From Clostridium brassicae (GTDB lineage Bacteria; Bacillota; Clostridia; Clostridiales; Clostridiaceae), in the NCBI RefSeq assembly GCF_026738875.1, contig NZ_JAPQFJ010000013.1:1-64000 (forward strand): 64,000 bases of DNA, read 5' to 3'. This document shows positions 18,045-27,144 of the stretch, piece after piece (positions within the stretch are counted from its first letter, which is position 1; every line of letters starts with the position of its first letter). The translations under genes were made by a program, and so were the position numbers. Below the pieces are notes generated by a model, which did not search any database, was not told the origin of the DNA, and saw only the letters and a list, made by a program, of their open reading frames with translations.

Positions 18045-19277
18045 ATGATGGATAATATAGATATTAAAGATATAATAAAAAATAGAAATTTAAAAATTAT
18101 TTTTGAACCTGTAGTATCAGTAATAAAACACTCAGTTATTGGTTTTCAAGTAACCAGTATAGGAGCAGAAAATAATGATCAAATAATAACTATGGAAACA
18201 CTTGTAGATTTAGCTGAAAAAGAAGCATGTACCATTGAATTAGATAGACTCTACAGAGAGAAAGCAATAGAAGCTTTTAAAAAAATCTATGAAAAAAACA
18301 AAGAATTTCTATTGTTCATTAATATAAATGCATCTATAATTTCAAATTATGTAGGGTCTGGAATTATTAAAGATTTGATAAATGAATTTGGAATAAATCA
18401 TGGTAATGTAGTTTTAGAAATTGTAGAAGATAATGTAAAAGATATAGAAAGCTTAAAGACATTTATTAATAACTATAGAAGTTTAGGATTTTTGGTATGC
18501 CTAAGTGATATGGGACACGGGTTTTCTAACTTAGATAAGATTTCTTATGTAGAACCGGATATAATTAAAATTAGTGGAGCTATAAGTAAAAATGTGGAGT
18601 GTGACTATTACAAACAGGAAATTTTTAAAGCTTTAGTAAACTTATCAAAGAATATAGGGGCCCTTGTTATTGTGGACGGTATAGAAAGTTATGAACAGGC
18701 TTTAACTATAATTGAGCTAGGCTCTGATATGTTAGAAGGAATTTACTTTGGAAATTCTGAAGAAATAGGAAAAGAGCTTATTGAAAAAGCTAAAATTAAA
18801 GTTCAAGATGTAGCTAAACAGTATGAAGATTACATGAAGGATAAGATAAAATTAGAGAAAACAAAGCATAAAAGCTATGAAGAAATGATGGAAAATGTAT
18901 TAGGTGAATTATCCAAAAGAACAGAAAGAGAGTTCGATGAAATTCTTAATAATGTGATTTGCATAAATCAAGAATTTGAATGCATTTATTTATTAAATGA
19001 CAAAGGCGTTCAGGTGAGTAAGACATTTACTTACTACAAAAATATGCTTCAACAAAAAGCTTTAATATTTCAGCCTGCAAAGGAAGGAACAAATCATTCT
19101 TTAAAGAAGTACTATTATTTTCTTAAAAACATGGGACTTACAAAATATATTACTGAACCATATATATCATTAGCTACAGGAAATTTATGTACCACAATAT
19201 CTTCTGTATTTGAGAGCAAAGATAATAAAAGATATATCTTATGTATAGATTTTAATCCCAATGATATAAATATTTAA
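18045..19277 (+). CDS. Degenerate EAL-domain protein with C-terminal sensor domain
   Basis: A 410-residue cytoplasmic protein with an EAL-type fold at about 10-245 and a C-terminal domain resembling the YkuI PDC-like sensor (YYFLKNMGLTKYITEPY, LCTTISSVFES). EAL enzymes hydrolyse cyclic-di-GMP. Here the signature glutamate is lost: the EAL position reads GFQVTS. The DDFGTG loop is SDMGHG and the EGVE motif is DGIE. It is therefore likely catalytically weak or inactive and may bind nucleotide instead. GAGGAAGGCGG precedes the start. No GGDEF partner is nearby. Confidence 0.85.
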   Translation: MMDNIDIKDIIKNRNLKIIFEPVVSVIKHSVIGFQVTSIGAENNDQIITMETLVDLAEKEACTIELDRLYREKAIEAFKKIYEKNKEFLLFININASIISNYVGSGIIKDLINEFGINHGNVVLEIVEDNVKDIESLKTFINNYRSLGFLVCLSDMGHGFSNLDKISYVEPDIIKISGAISKNVECDYYKQEIFKALVNLSKNIGALVIVDGIESYEQALTIIELGSDMLEGIYFGNSEEIGKELIEKAKIKVQDVAKQYEDYMKDKIKLEKTKHKSYEEMMENVLGELSKRTEREFDEILNNVICINQEFECIYLLNDKGVQVSKTFTYYKNMLQQKALIFQPAKEGTNHSLKKYYYFLKNMGLTKYITEPYISLATGNLCTTISSVFESKDNKRYILCIDFNPNDINI

Positions 19278-19290
19278 ATAAAAAATATTG

Positions 19291-19318
19291 AAGTCAGCAG
19301 TTATTGCTGACTTTAATG
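19291..19318 (+). terminator. Terminator after EAL gene
   Basis: Arms AAGTCAGCA and TGCTGACTT with a 5-base loop; only a short T run follows. Confidence 0.65.
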
Positions 19319-19454
19319 TTGCAATTAAATATTAGATTGATTTATGTTTGTTTTAAATTACAAATTAATGGAAAATCTAAATATAGTAACGCTATGACTT
19401 TAAAGATATAAAGGATTGTTAAAATATAGCTTACTATGGATAGGAGCGATATAA

Positions 19455-20717
19455 ATGGATTTATTTGATTTAGCCATGAGTAAAAGTAATAATATGAAAA
19501 AGCCTTTAGCAGAAAAAATGAGGCCTAGAAATTTAGATGAATTTATAGGGCAAAAACATATAATAGGTAAAGGAAAGTTACTAAGGAGATTAATAGAAAA
19601 TGATAGTTTAACATCTATAATTTTATTTGGACCTCCAGGAGTAGGGAAGACAACACTTGCTTATATAATTTCTTTAGAAACTAAATGTGAATTTATAAAG
19701 TTAAATGCTACAACTTTAGGAGTTAAAGAGATAAGAGAGTACATAAAAAAATCAGAAGAATTAATAAAATTTTATGGTAAGAGAACAATGTTTTTCATAG
19801 ACGAAATACATTCATTAAAGAAAGGTGCTCAACAAGATGCTCTTTTAGATGCAGTAGAAAAAGGAGTTATTACTTTAATAGGTGCTACTACCGAAAATCC
19901 CTATTTTCAAATTAATAGAGCTCTTCTTAGTAGATCAAAAATATTTCAATTAGATTTGTTGACAGAAAATGATTTAAGTGAAGTTATAGTTCAAACTTTA
20001 AAAGATAAAGAAAGAGGATATGGGAATTTAAAAATAGATATGAACAAAGAAAGCATTAACCTTATAGCAAATATGTCTGCAGGGGATGCAAGAAGTGCTC
20101 TTAATACTTTAGAACTTGCGGTTTTATCAACTCCCAAAAATGAAAATGGAGTTAATGTTATAAATACAAATACTGTAAAGGAATGTATTCAAAAACCTGT
20201 AGTAAATTACGATTCTAGCGGAGATAACCATTATGATATAACATCAGCTTTTATAAAGAGTATTAGAGGTTCAGATGTAGATGCTGCTTTATATTGGTTT
20301 GGTAGGATGATTGTTGGAGGAGAAGATCCTAGGTTCATAGTAAGAAGATTGATAGTACACGCTTCAGAAGATATAGGAATGAAGGATCCACAAGCAATGC
20401 TTATTGCTCATGCGGCTTGGAATGCATTAGAAACTGTAGGAATGCCAGAGGCTAGAATTCCTATTGCTCAGGCTATTATATATCTTGCAAAAGCTAACAA
20501 ATCTAATGCCGTAATTAAAGCTGTAGATAGTGCGCTAGGAGATGCTGAAAAATATCAATATAGGGTTCCTGTACATTTAAGAGATGCACATTATTCTGGT
20601 GCGAAAGAACTTGGAAATATGGGGTATAAATATCCTCATGATTATGAGGGAAACTATGTTGAGCAGGAGTACTTACCGAAAGAAATGAAGAGAAGAAGTT
20701 ATTATGAAGAAAAATAA
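19455..20717 (+). CDS. rarA: Replication-associated recombination protein RarA (MgsA)
   Basis: A 420-residue AAA+ ATPase of the RarA/MgsA/WRNIP1 family, which acts at stalled replication forks. Walker A is GPPGVGKTT (residues 59-67), Walker B is FIDEIHSL, and GATTENPYFQIN and LLSRSK (arginine finger) follow. The C-terminal MgsA domain has IVGGEDPRFIVRRLIVHASEDIG and VPVHLRDAHY. It starts MDLFDLAMSKSNNMKKPLAEKMRP, typical of the family. Its stop lies 86 bases before iscR, with a separate promoter between them. Confidence 0.95.
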   Translation: MDLFDLAMSKSNNMKKPLAEKMRPRNLDEFIGQKHIIGKGKLLRRLIENDSLTSIILFGPPGVGKTTLAYIISLETKCEFIKLNATTLGVKEIREYIKKSEELIKFYGKRTMFFIDEIHSLKKGAQQDALLDAVEKGVITLIGATTENPYFQINRALLSRSKIFQLDLLTENDLSEVIVQTLKDKERGYGNLKIDMNKESINLIANMSAGDARSALNTLELAVLSTPKNENGVNVINTNTVKECIQKPVVNYDSSGDNHYDITSAFIKSIRGSDVDAALYWFGRMIVGGEDPRFIVRRLIVHASEDIGMKDPQAMLIAHAAWNALETVGMPEARIPIAQAIIYLAKANKSNAVIKAVDSALGDAEKYQYRVPVHLRDAHYSGAKELGNMGYKYPHDYEGNYVEQEYLPKEMKRRSYYEEK

Positions 20718-20726
20718 AAAATAAAG

Positions 20727-20755
20727 TTGACAAAATTAGTCGGGTTTGATAATAT
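20727..20755 (+). promoter_or_regulatory. Sigma-A promoter of the isc operon
   Basis: TTGACA (20727-20732), 17 bases, TAATAT (20750-20755). The spacer holds AGTCGGG, and a similar ACTCGGG occurs at about 20779-20785. These could be IscR half-sites for autoregulation, but that is inference. Confidence 0.75.
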
Positions 20756-20803
20756 AAAAACATAAAACCAAGCAAAACACTCGGGATTAAAAGGAGTGAT
20801 TTA

Positions 20804-21235
20804 ATGAAGTTATCAACTAGAGGAAGATATGGTGTAAGAGCTATGGTTGACTTGGCTATTCATTATGGTGAAATGCCAGTATCAATTAAGTCTATTGCTG
20901 AAAGGCAAGGAATATCTGAGAGCTACTTAGAACAATTATTTTCACCTTTGAGAAAAGCTAAGCTGATTAAAAGTATTAGAGGAGCTCAAGGAGGCTATGT
21001 ATTAAATAAACAGCCTAAAGAAATTACTGCGGCAGATGTTATGGAAGTATTAGAAGGACCTATTGAAATTTCTACTTGTGTTGATGAAGGAGTATGCAGT
21101 AATAGTAACTATGAGTGTTGCTCAACAAGACTTTTATGGGAAAAGGTAAAAACCAGTATGGAAGATATAATGAAGTCAGTTACATTGCAAGATATGGCTG
21201 ATGATTATAGAAGGATGATTAAAGATAAGGAGTGA
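20804..21235 (+). CDS. iscR: Rrf2-family Fe-S regulator IscR
   Basis: A 143-residue winged-helix repressor. The N-terminus MKLSTRGRYGVRAMVDLA and the helix-turn-helix ISESYLEQLFSPLRKAKLI are classic Rrf2 features. Three or four cysteines near residues 90-107 (CVDEGVC, YECC) are placed to hold an Fe-S cluster. Position ahead of iscS and iscU indicates that it senses Fe-S status and controls this operon. AAAAGGAGTGATTT precedes the ATG. The related CymR lacks this cysteine set. Confidence 0.92.
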   Translation: MKLSTRGRYGVRAMVDLAIHYGEMPVSIKSIAERQGISESYLEQLFSPLRKAKLIKSIRGAQGGYVLNKQPKEITAADVMEVLEGPIEISTCVDEGVCSNSNYECCSTRLLWEKVKTSMEDIMKSVTLQDMADDYRRMIKDKE

Positions 21236-21241
21236 TAAAAC

Positions 21242-22432
21242 ATGACAAAAAAAGTATATATGGATTATTCTGCAACTACATATACAAAACCTGAAGTTCT
21301 TGAGGAAATGATTCCTTTTTTTACACAAAATTTTGCAAATCCATCATCATTTTATAGTTTATCAAATACAAATAGAAAAGCTGTAGACGAATCAAGAGAA
21401 AAAGTAGCTAAGGCTATAAATGCTGAGAAAGATGAGATATATTTTACTGCAGGTGGTTCTGAAGCAGATAACTGGGCATTAAAAGGAGTTGCGTTTGCTC
21501 GTAGAAATAAAGGCAATCATATAATTACTACAAAAATAGAACATCATGCTATTTTAAGTACTTGTGAGTTTTTAAAAGACAATGGATTTGAAATTACTTA
21601 TTTGTCAGTTGATGAATATGGTCTTATAAATATTGAAGATTTAGAAAAAGCTATAACCGATAAAACAATATTAGTTTCAATAATGTTTGCTAATAACGAA
21701 ATCGGTTCTATACAACCAATAAAGAAAATAGGAGAAATATGTAGAGAAAGAAGAGTATTGTTTCATACAGATGCTGTTCAAGCGATTGGACATGTGCCTA
21801 TAGATGTAAAAGATATGAATATTGATCTATTATCTATGGCAGGTCATAAATTCTATGGACCTAAGGGAGTAGGAGCGCTTTATATAAAAAGAGGATTAAG
21901 AATAGAAAATCTTATTCATGGTGGAGGACAAGAAAAAGGAAAGAGAGCTAGTACAGAAAACGTTCCAGGAATAGTAGGGCTGGGTAAAGCAATTGAGTTA
22001 GCTATTTCTCATATGGATGAAGAGAATAGTAAGCTAATAAGGCTTAGAGATAAACTTATCAAAGAACTTTCAGCAAGAATACCTTATGCAAAATTAAACG
22101 GACCTATTGGAAAAGACAGATTGCCTGGAAATGTAAATATGAGCTTCGTAGGGGTTGAAGGTGAAACTTTATTATTAGATTTAGATGATAAGGGAATATA
22201 TGCATCTACAGGAAGTGCTTGTGCTTCAGGTGACTTAGCAGCCTCACACGTTTTATTATCTATAGGATTATCACATGGAGTTGCTCATGGTTCTTTAAGG
22301 TTAACATTAGGAGATGGAACTACAGAAGAAGACGTAGATTATGCAATAGAAGTAATACCAGATATAGTAAAAAGAAGAAGAGAGATGTCTCCATATTGGG
22401 AGCAATTTATGAAAGAGAAAGGGGAGAAATAA
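21242..22432 (+). CDS. iscS: Cysteine desulfurase IscS (NifS-like)
   Basis: A 396-residue PLP enzyme that removes sulfur from cysteine as an enzyme persulfide. MDYSATTYTKPEVLEEM, TAGGSEADNWALKG, IEHHAIL and SMAGHKFYGPKGVG (PLP lysine) are family motifs. The active-site cysteine is in STGSACASGD. The gene begins 6 bases after iscR and ends 3 bases before iscU. Sulfur is expected to pass to IscU for Fe-S clusters and, with MnmA encoded downstream, to tRNA. Confidence 0.96.
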   Translation: MTKKVYMDYSATTYTKPEVLEEMIPFFTQNFANPSSFYSLSNTNRKAVDESREKVAKAINAEKDEIYFTAGGSEADNWALKGVAFARRNKGNHIITTKIEHHAILSTCEFLKDNGFEITYLSVDEYGLINIEDLEKAITDKTILVSIMFANNEIGSIQPIKKIGEICRERRVLFHTDAVQAIGHVPIDVKDMNIDLLSMAGHKFYGPKGVGALYIKRGLRIENLIHGGGQEKGKRASTENVPGIVGLGKAIELAISHMDEENSKLIRLRDKLIKELSARIPYAKLNGPIGKDRLPGNVNMSFVGVEGETLLLDLDDKGIYASTGSACASGDLAASHVLLSIGLSHGVAHGSLRLTLGDGTTEEDVDYAIEVIPDIVKRRREMSPYWEQFMKEKGEK

Positions 22433-22435
22433 TTT

Positions 22436-22867
22436 ATGTATAGTGAAAAAGTAATGGATCATTTTAGAAATCCAAGAAATGTAGGAGAAATTGAGAATGC
22501 TAGTGGAATAGGAGAAGTTGGAAATCCACAGTGTGGAGATATTATGAAAATATATTTAAAAGTTGAAGATAATATTATCAAAGATGTTAAATTTAAGACT
22601 TTTGGATGCGGTTCAGCTATAGCTTCTTCTAGTATGGCTACAGAATTGATAAAAGGAAAAACAGTAGATGAAGCCTGGACTTTAAGCAATAAAGCGGTTG
22701 CTGAAGCACTAGACGGACTTCCACCAATAAAAATGCATTGTTCTGTTTTAGCAGAAGAAGCAATTCATAAAGCTATAAATGATTATAGAGTAAAAAGTGG
22801 TTTTGAACCAATAGAAATGAAAAATCATTCAGAACATATTCATGATGATGTTCATGGGCACGAATAA
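22436..22867 (+). CDS. iscU: Fe-S cluster scaffold IscU (NifU N-terminal type)
   Basis: A 143-residue scaffold on which Fe-S clusters are assembled. The three conserved cysteines are in GNPQCGD, TFGCGSAIASSSMATELI and KMHCSVLAEEAI. The start MYSEKVMDHFRNPRNVGEI is typical. The C-terminus ends in a His-rich tail (HSEHIHDDVHGHE), seen in clostridial homologues and possibly metal-binding. It starts 3 bases after iscS. Confidence 0.95.
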   Translation: MYSEKVMDHFRNPRNVGEIENASGIGEVGNPQCGDIMKIYLKVEDNIIKDVKFKTFGCGSAIASSSMATELIKGKTVDEAWTLSNKAVAEALDGLPPIKMHCSVLAEEAIHKAINDYRVKSGFEPIEMKNHSEHIHDDVHGHE

Positions 22868-22891
22868 ATAAATAGGATTTGTAAGATAGGA

Positions 22892-22935
22892 TTTTAAGCT
22901 TGAGATGGATTAAAGACTCTATTTCAAGCTTAAAA
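22892..22935 (+). other. Intergenic hairpin between iscU and mnmA
   Basis: Arms TTTTAAGCTTGA (22892-22903) and TCAAGCTTAAAA (22924-22935), 12 bp perfect, 20-base loop, with no T run. It may be an RNA processing or stability element between the operon genes. Confidence 0.5.
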
Positions 22936-23028
22936 ACTGTTATGTAATGTTTAACCATTAGCAATTTGAAAATTTTATAGTACATAATGCGTTAGACAGA
23001 TTAAACTTAATGAAAAATAGGTGATTAT

Positions 23029-24066
23029 ATGAAGAAAAAAGTAGCAGTAGGGTTAAGTGGAGGAGTAGATAGTTCTGTTACAGCGTATCTTTTAAAAGAG
23101 AAAGGGTATGATGTAATAGGGCTAACAATGCGTTTGTGCTCAGAAGTAGATGTTTCTGGAGACGCGAAAAAGGTAGCTGAAAAACTTAACATTCCTCATT
23201 ATACTATTGATTTAAGGGAACCGTTTAAAAATTATGTAATAGATAATTTTATTAGTGAGTATTTAGGTGGAAGAACACCAAATCCTTGTGCTGTATGTAA
23301 TAAATATATTAAATTTGGAGTTTTGTTAGATAAGGCTAAGGAATTAGGGGCAGACTACATAGCTACTGGACATTATGCTAGAATAGAAGAGCATAATGGA
23401 AGATATGTTATTGTTACCGCAGAAGATGAAAAAAAAGATCAAACATATATGCTCTATAGTTTAAGTCAAGATGTTTTAAAGCATGTGTTGATGCCTTGTG
23501 GTGAATACTCAAAAGATGAAATAAGACAAATAGCAAGGAAAATAGGACTTGAAGTTCATAATAAAAAAGATAGTATGGAAATTTGCTTCATACCTAATAA
23601 TAACCATGGAGAATATATTAATAAGGCAAGTGATAGAAAATGTAAAGAGGGAACTTTTGTTGATAAAGAAGGAAATGTATTAGGTAAACATAAGGGTATA
23701 ATAAACTATACTATAGGTCAAAGAAAAGGACTAGGACTGTCATTGGGCAAGCCTGCGTTTGTAATAGATATTCGTCCAAGTACAAATGAGGTAGTAATTG
23801 GAGAAGAAGAAGAAATACTTAAGACTACGTTAATTGCTAAGGATGTAAATTTTATACCTTTTGACAAACTTGAATTTCCTATGGAAGTACAGGCTAAAAT
23901 AAGGTATTCTATGAAAAAGAGCAAAGCGACTATAGTACCTATTGAAAATAATAAAGTTAAGGTTGAGTTTGAAAATAAGCAAAGAGCCATTACAAAAGGT
24001 CAATGTGTAGTGTTTTATTCAAAAGATTTACTTATAGGTGGCGGAACTATAGAAGAAATTTGTTAA
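23029..24066 (+). CDS. mnmA: tRNA-specific 2-thiouridylase MnmA
   Basis: MnmA puts sulfur at position 2 of wobble U34 in Lys, Glu and Gln tRNAs. The ATP PP-loop is GLSGGVDSS (8-16). The catalytic Cys87 is in [16 protein letters not shown] and the second catalytic cysteine in [20 protein letters not shown] and [12 protein letters not shown] are also standard. At 345 residues it is near full length. Sitting after iscS it probably receives sulfur directly from that enzyme, as in Bacillus YrvO-MnmA. Tandem stop codons (TAA TAA TAG) lead straight into repeat element B. Confidence 0.96.
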   Translation: MKKKVAVGLSGGVDSSVTAYLLKEKGYDVIGLTMRLCSEVDVSGDAKKVAEKLNIPHYTIDLREPFKNYVIDNFISEYLGGRTPNPCAVCNKYIKFGVLLDKAKELGADYIATGHYARIEEHNGRYVIVTAEDEKKDQTYMLYSLSQDVLKHVLMPCGEYSKDEIRQIARKIGLEVHNKKDSMEICFIPNNNHGEYINKASDRKCKEGTFVDKEGNVLGKHKGIINYTIGQRKGLGLSLGKPAFVIDIRPSTNEVVIGEEEEILKTTLIAKDVNFIPFDKLEFPMEVQAKIRYSMKKSKATIVPIENNKVKVEFENKQRAITKGQCVVFYSKDLLIGGGTIEEIC

Positions 24067-24069
24067 TAA

Positions 24070-24457
24070 TAGAATAATATTGTGACGTAATGAGTAACGG
24101 CAGAGAAATAGGATTTTCTAGAATATATGTAGTTATCCATTAAACCTTCAGCACACAAAGAAGTGCTATTTGTTCAGAGAATAAGGAATAGTGAATAGTG
24201 AATAGTATAGGTTGAAATTTATTTCATCAATAAATTTCTATAATATAAGTTAAAGATTTTGTCCAAAACAAAATCATCATCTACTATTCTCTATTATCTG
24301 TTCGCTAATCTCTACTCTAATATTACGTTGTAATATTAGAATTCTCCACCTTAAGTACTTCTAATTGCTACTTCAAAGTTTAATCGGCTAACTACATATA
24401 TAAGAAAATCTTATCCCTATGCCTTATTTTTTTATAGGTAATATAGTTTAACATTTA
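24070..24457. mobile_element. Repeat element B, second copy of the inverted-arm repeat
   Basis: The left end, TAGAATAATATTGTGACGTA, and the inner arm (24099-24168) closely match element A. The right arm (24347-24423) and the stretch ending TTTAACAT are also shared. The left and right arms are imperfect complements of each other. The centre differs from A: it contains tandem AATAGTGAATAGTGAATAGT (24187-24206), a hairpin GAAATTTAT/ATAAATTTC, and the GATTTTGT/ACAAAATC hairpin module (24255-24275) followed by CTACTATTCTCTATTATC. It begins 3 bases after the mnmA stop. Confidence 0.62.
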
Positions 24458-24497
24458 TATAGAGTATAGGAGATACTAAATACTAAAGGTTAATCTC

Positions 24498-25538
24498 TTA
24501 TGCTTTAAAATAATTTTTACCTAATATATCTATATCTCCTTTCTTTTTTGCTTTTTCAACAACAACTAATTTATCTTTTATTTTTGAAATATCTGTATTG
24601 GCGTTAGTGTATTGTTCAAAATTATATTTTTTGTAATAATCATTATATATATTATAATTTATTCCCGCTGGTGCATTTTCTAACTTATCGCCTATTGAAC
24701 TATCTCTACAATCACCTTTACTATGTAAATCAGTTTGATGGCTCTCAACATATTGAGATACTTTAGGGTCAGCAGTTCCTTCATCTGTTGGCCTTACCAT
24801 TCTATTTTCAAGTTTTGCTGACCTTTTAAAGTCATTTAAATTAAATGTAGAACTCTCACCATAATCTGTTTTTAAAAATTCTTCTATAACTTCTTTTGAA
24901 GCATAAAACATTATATCATCTGTGAAACTGCCTCCTGTTTGAAAAACATATTCAAGTCCATTTTTGTCTTTGGTCTGAAATTCATTATTTAAAAAATCTT
25001 TACCACTACTAGTATTTTTCTGACCTTGAGTTATTTCCACTCTAAGACTTAAATCTTTATCAGCATTATAATTACCACCTTTAGATTCATACCCATCCCA
25101 AACTTTATAACCACTTTGAAATCCATATCCATTATCATGATAATTCCAATAATTTGTTTGTTTTCCTTTACTAAGATGTCCTTTTGAGCCATCTTTGTTA
25201 TCATAATTCCAAAGAAGATAATAATTTGTAATGAGTTCTCTATGATGGCTAAATCTTATTTCAGGAAAAAACTGCTTTTTTTCCTCTACAAGACTTATTC
25301 TCTTCCATGTTACACCATCTATAACTAAGGTTTCTTTAAGTTCATCTTTTGTTGCACGAACAAATGGTCTTGTGATTTTAGTTTTTTTAGTTTCCTCTGC
25401 TTTTGCTATTTTTGGATTTATACCAGTAAACAATGAAGTTACCAAAGAAACCATTATAGTAAATGCTGTTAATGATTTCGAAACACTTTTGCCATTAATA
25501 ACAATCCCCTCCTTAAATTGTATTTGTTTTGTATACAT
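24498..25538 (-). CDS. Secreted protein of unknown function
   Basis: A 346-residue exported protein that I do not recognise. A signal peptide is clear (SLTAFTIMVSLVTSLFTG, then PKIAKAEE). The mature part is rich in Tyr, Trp, Asp and Asn (YYLLWNYDNKDG, QTNYWNYHDNGYGFQSGY) and suggests a beta-rich extracellular domain. The start is unclear: the first ATG (25538) has no ribosome site, while AAGGAGGGGATTGTT precedes an in-frame ATT at 25499. The only nearby ATG (25495) is out of frame. It follows the CAP-domain gene by 34 bases, probably as an operon. Confidence 0.7.
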   Translation of the reverse strand: MYTKQIQFKEGIVINGKSVSKSLTAFTIMVSLVTSLFTGINPKIAKAEETKKTKITRPFVRATKDELKETLVIDGVTWKRISLVEEKKQFFPEIRFSHHRELITNYYLLWNYDNKDGSKGHLSKGKQTNYWNYHDNGYGFQSGYKVWDGYESKGGNYNADKDLSLRVEITQGQKNTSSGKDFLNNEFQTKDKNGLEYVFQTGGSFTDDIMFYASKEVIEEFLKTDYGESSTFNLNDFKRSAKLENRMVRPTDEGTADPKVSQYVESHQTDLHSKGDCRDSSIGDKLENAPAGINYNIYNDYYKKYNFEQYTNANTDISKIKDKLVVVEKAKKKGDIDILGKNYFKA

Positions 25539-25541
25539 AAA

Positions 25542-25566
25542 TAGGTAACTGCATTGCAGTTACCTA
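25542..25566 (-). terminator. Palindrome between the two secreted-protein genes
   Basis: TAGGTAACTGCA (25542-25553) and TGCAGTTACCTA (25555-25566) are exact complements around one base. On the minus strand TTTATG follows. It fills most of the 34-base gap, so it may be a partial terminator or attenuator. Confidence 0.55.
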
Positions 25567-25572
25567 ATAAAC

Positions 25573-27144
25573 TTATTTACTTGTTACTATAAACACTCCT
25601 AAGCTACCATTAAATTCTATTTCAGAAATAGGTGGTTCATGAACACATCCTATACCTATTGTTTTCATATTAGGATTATATATATTTTCCTCTAACTTAA
25701 TAGGCATATCAAATCTTTCTTTAGAGATACCATAAGGTACATCTTTTACTCTATCATCATAATAGTTTAAAGAACTCCATTCATCTGAAAATATATTTCC
25801 CTTCATTTCCCAAGCATTAAGAATTTCTTTACCATTTGTATATATGGCAGTTGCTTCACTTATGGCTTTAACTTCTTTGTTATATCCAAACATTCTTTTA
25901 GCATTATCTTCAAAATTTACTACGTCTATATAACTGTCCTTATCAGAAGTATTCTTATAAGCATAAGGTACACTTCCTCTTGCCCAAAGTTTGTTTGTTC
26001 CACCTGTAAGTGGTAATGGTTTTACAAACATACTATTATGAGAAAAACCTAATTGAGATAATTTTGCTGAATGTTTTGCCATTGCAATTAAATCATTGTC
26101 TAATTTAAGAGGATTCATACCCTTTTCTTTTCTTCTTTTATTTATTTCATCAAGCATTTCTTTTTCTACATCTGTTCTCCAAACAAATACTCCTTCTCTA
26201 TGTTTTGTTTTATAATCTCTTAAAAAACTTACTGTAGCATACCATATATCTGTACCTCTCATATTTGAAGGTGCTACAGTAACTGCTTGATAATTAATAT
26301 CATCAAAATCTCTAAATGATTTTCCAAAATAATGTGTTAATGTAGAATCATAACTATAACTAACACTATACTCATTACTGTTATTAACATTGTCAAAGTT
26401 TATAGTTAAGTTAGGAAGTTTCTTATAATAATCTAAATCTGTTATATCTCTATATTTAGAGTTTTTATACTTATTTAGAAAAGTTACTATAGAATTTTCA
26501 TAATCATAATAGTTTTTAACATTAAACATTTCTTGCATTTGTTCCGTAGTTCTACTACTATTCCAAGCAGAAAGTTTCTTGTAATCATTTCCGCTACTCA
26601 TATCATAAGAACGCTTTCCTTTTAGTGTCCCTATAATAACATCCATACTATCTCTATTTGTTGGTATTTCTGTTTCTGAGCCACTATCATTAGACTTCAC
26701 AGTAAATTTCATTGTTACAGTATGTCCTAAACCTTTACCTTTTTTAGTTTTTATTCCTTCATATATATTTAAGGTATAGTTTTCTCCACTTTTATATCCA
26801 CCTTTTGGAGCTTCTACAAGAAGTATTTTGCTATTACCTTCCTTTAATTTTAAAGTTACTGGAACAGTACTGCCTGTTTTATCAGTTACTTTTACATTAT
26901 TTCTACTTACTGTTGAGAAATCTATTTCTGTATTGAATTGTATTGCAAAAGTTTTATTGCTGTCTATGTTCTGTTTTGAAGGTAAATCTTTATGTCCTTT
27001 TACAGCTTGTACTTTTATAGCTGTTACATACTCTTTTGTAGTATTTGATGGTGTTTGAGTTTGAGCATTTGCTGGTATTGTTCCTGCTCCTGCTGCTAGA
27101 ATTGCTGCTCCAATAATTAATGCTGATATTTTTTTGTTTTTCAC
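25573..27144 (-). CDS. Secreted SbsA Ig-like and CAP-like domain protein
   Basis: A 523-residue exported protein. The signal peptide spans 1-27 (LIIGAAILAAGAGTIPANA). An SbsA-type Ig-like domain follows at about 45-155 (FAIQFNTEIDFSTVSRNNVKV, YTLNIYEGIKTKKGKGLG). A central region of about 200 residues is unassigned. The C-terminal 160 residues resemble a CAP/SCP domain (DEINKRRKEKGMNPLKLDNDL, AKHSAKLSQLGFSHNS, IGIGCVHEP). It is probably wall-associated or released. GGAGCGAAGGAAAAG precedes the ATG. It is the first gene of a two-gene unit with the 346-residue secreted protein. Confidence 0.78.
   Translation of the reverse strand: MKNKKISALIIGAAILAAGAGTIPANAQTQTPSNTTKEYVTAIKVQAVKGHKDLPSKQNIDSNKTFAIQFNTEIDFSTVSRNNVKVTDKTGSTVPVTLKLKEGNSKILLVEAPKGGYKSGENYTLNIYEGIKTKKGKGLGHTVTMKFTVKSNDSGSETEIPTNRDSMDVIIGTLKGKRSYDMSSGNDYKKLSAWNSSRTTEQMQEMFNVKNYYDYENSIVTFLNKYKNSKYRDITDLDYYKKLPNLTINFDNVNNSNEYSVSYSYDSTLTHYFGKSFRDFDDINYQAVTVAPSNMRGTDIWYATVSFLRDYKTKHREGVFVWRTDVEKEMLDEINKRRKEKGMNPLKLDNDLIAMAKHSAKLSQLGFSHNSMFVKPLPLTGGTNKLWARGSVPYAYKNTSDKDSYIDVVNFEDNAKRMFGYNKEVKAISEATAIYTNGKEILNAWEMKGNIFSDEWSSLNYYDDRVKDVPYGISKERFDMPIKLEENIYNPNMKTIGIGCVHEPPISEIEFNGSLGVFIVTSK

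Noticed and set aside
24160-24340. CRISPR-like array from GAATAGT repeats
   Set aside because: The units are short, adjacent and without spacers; they belong to the repeat element core.
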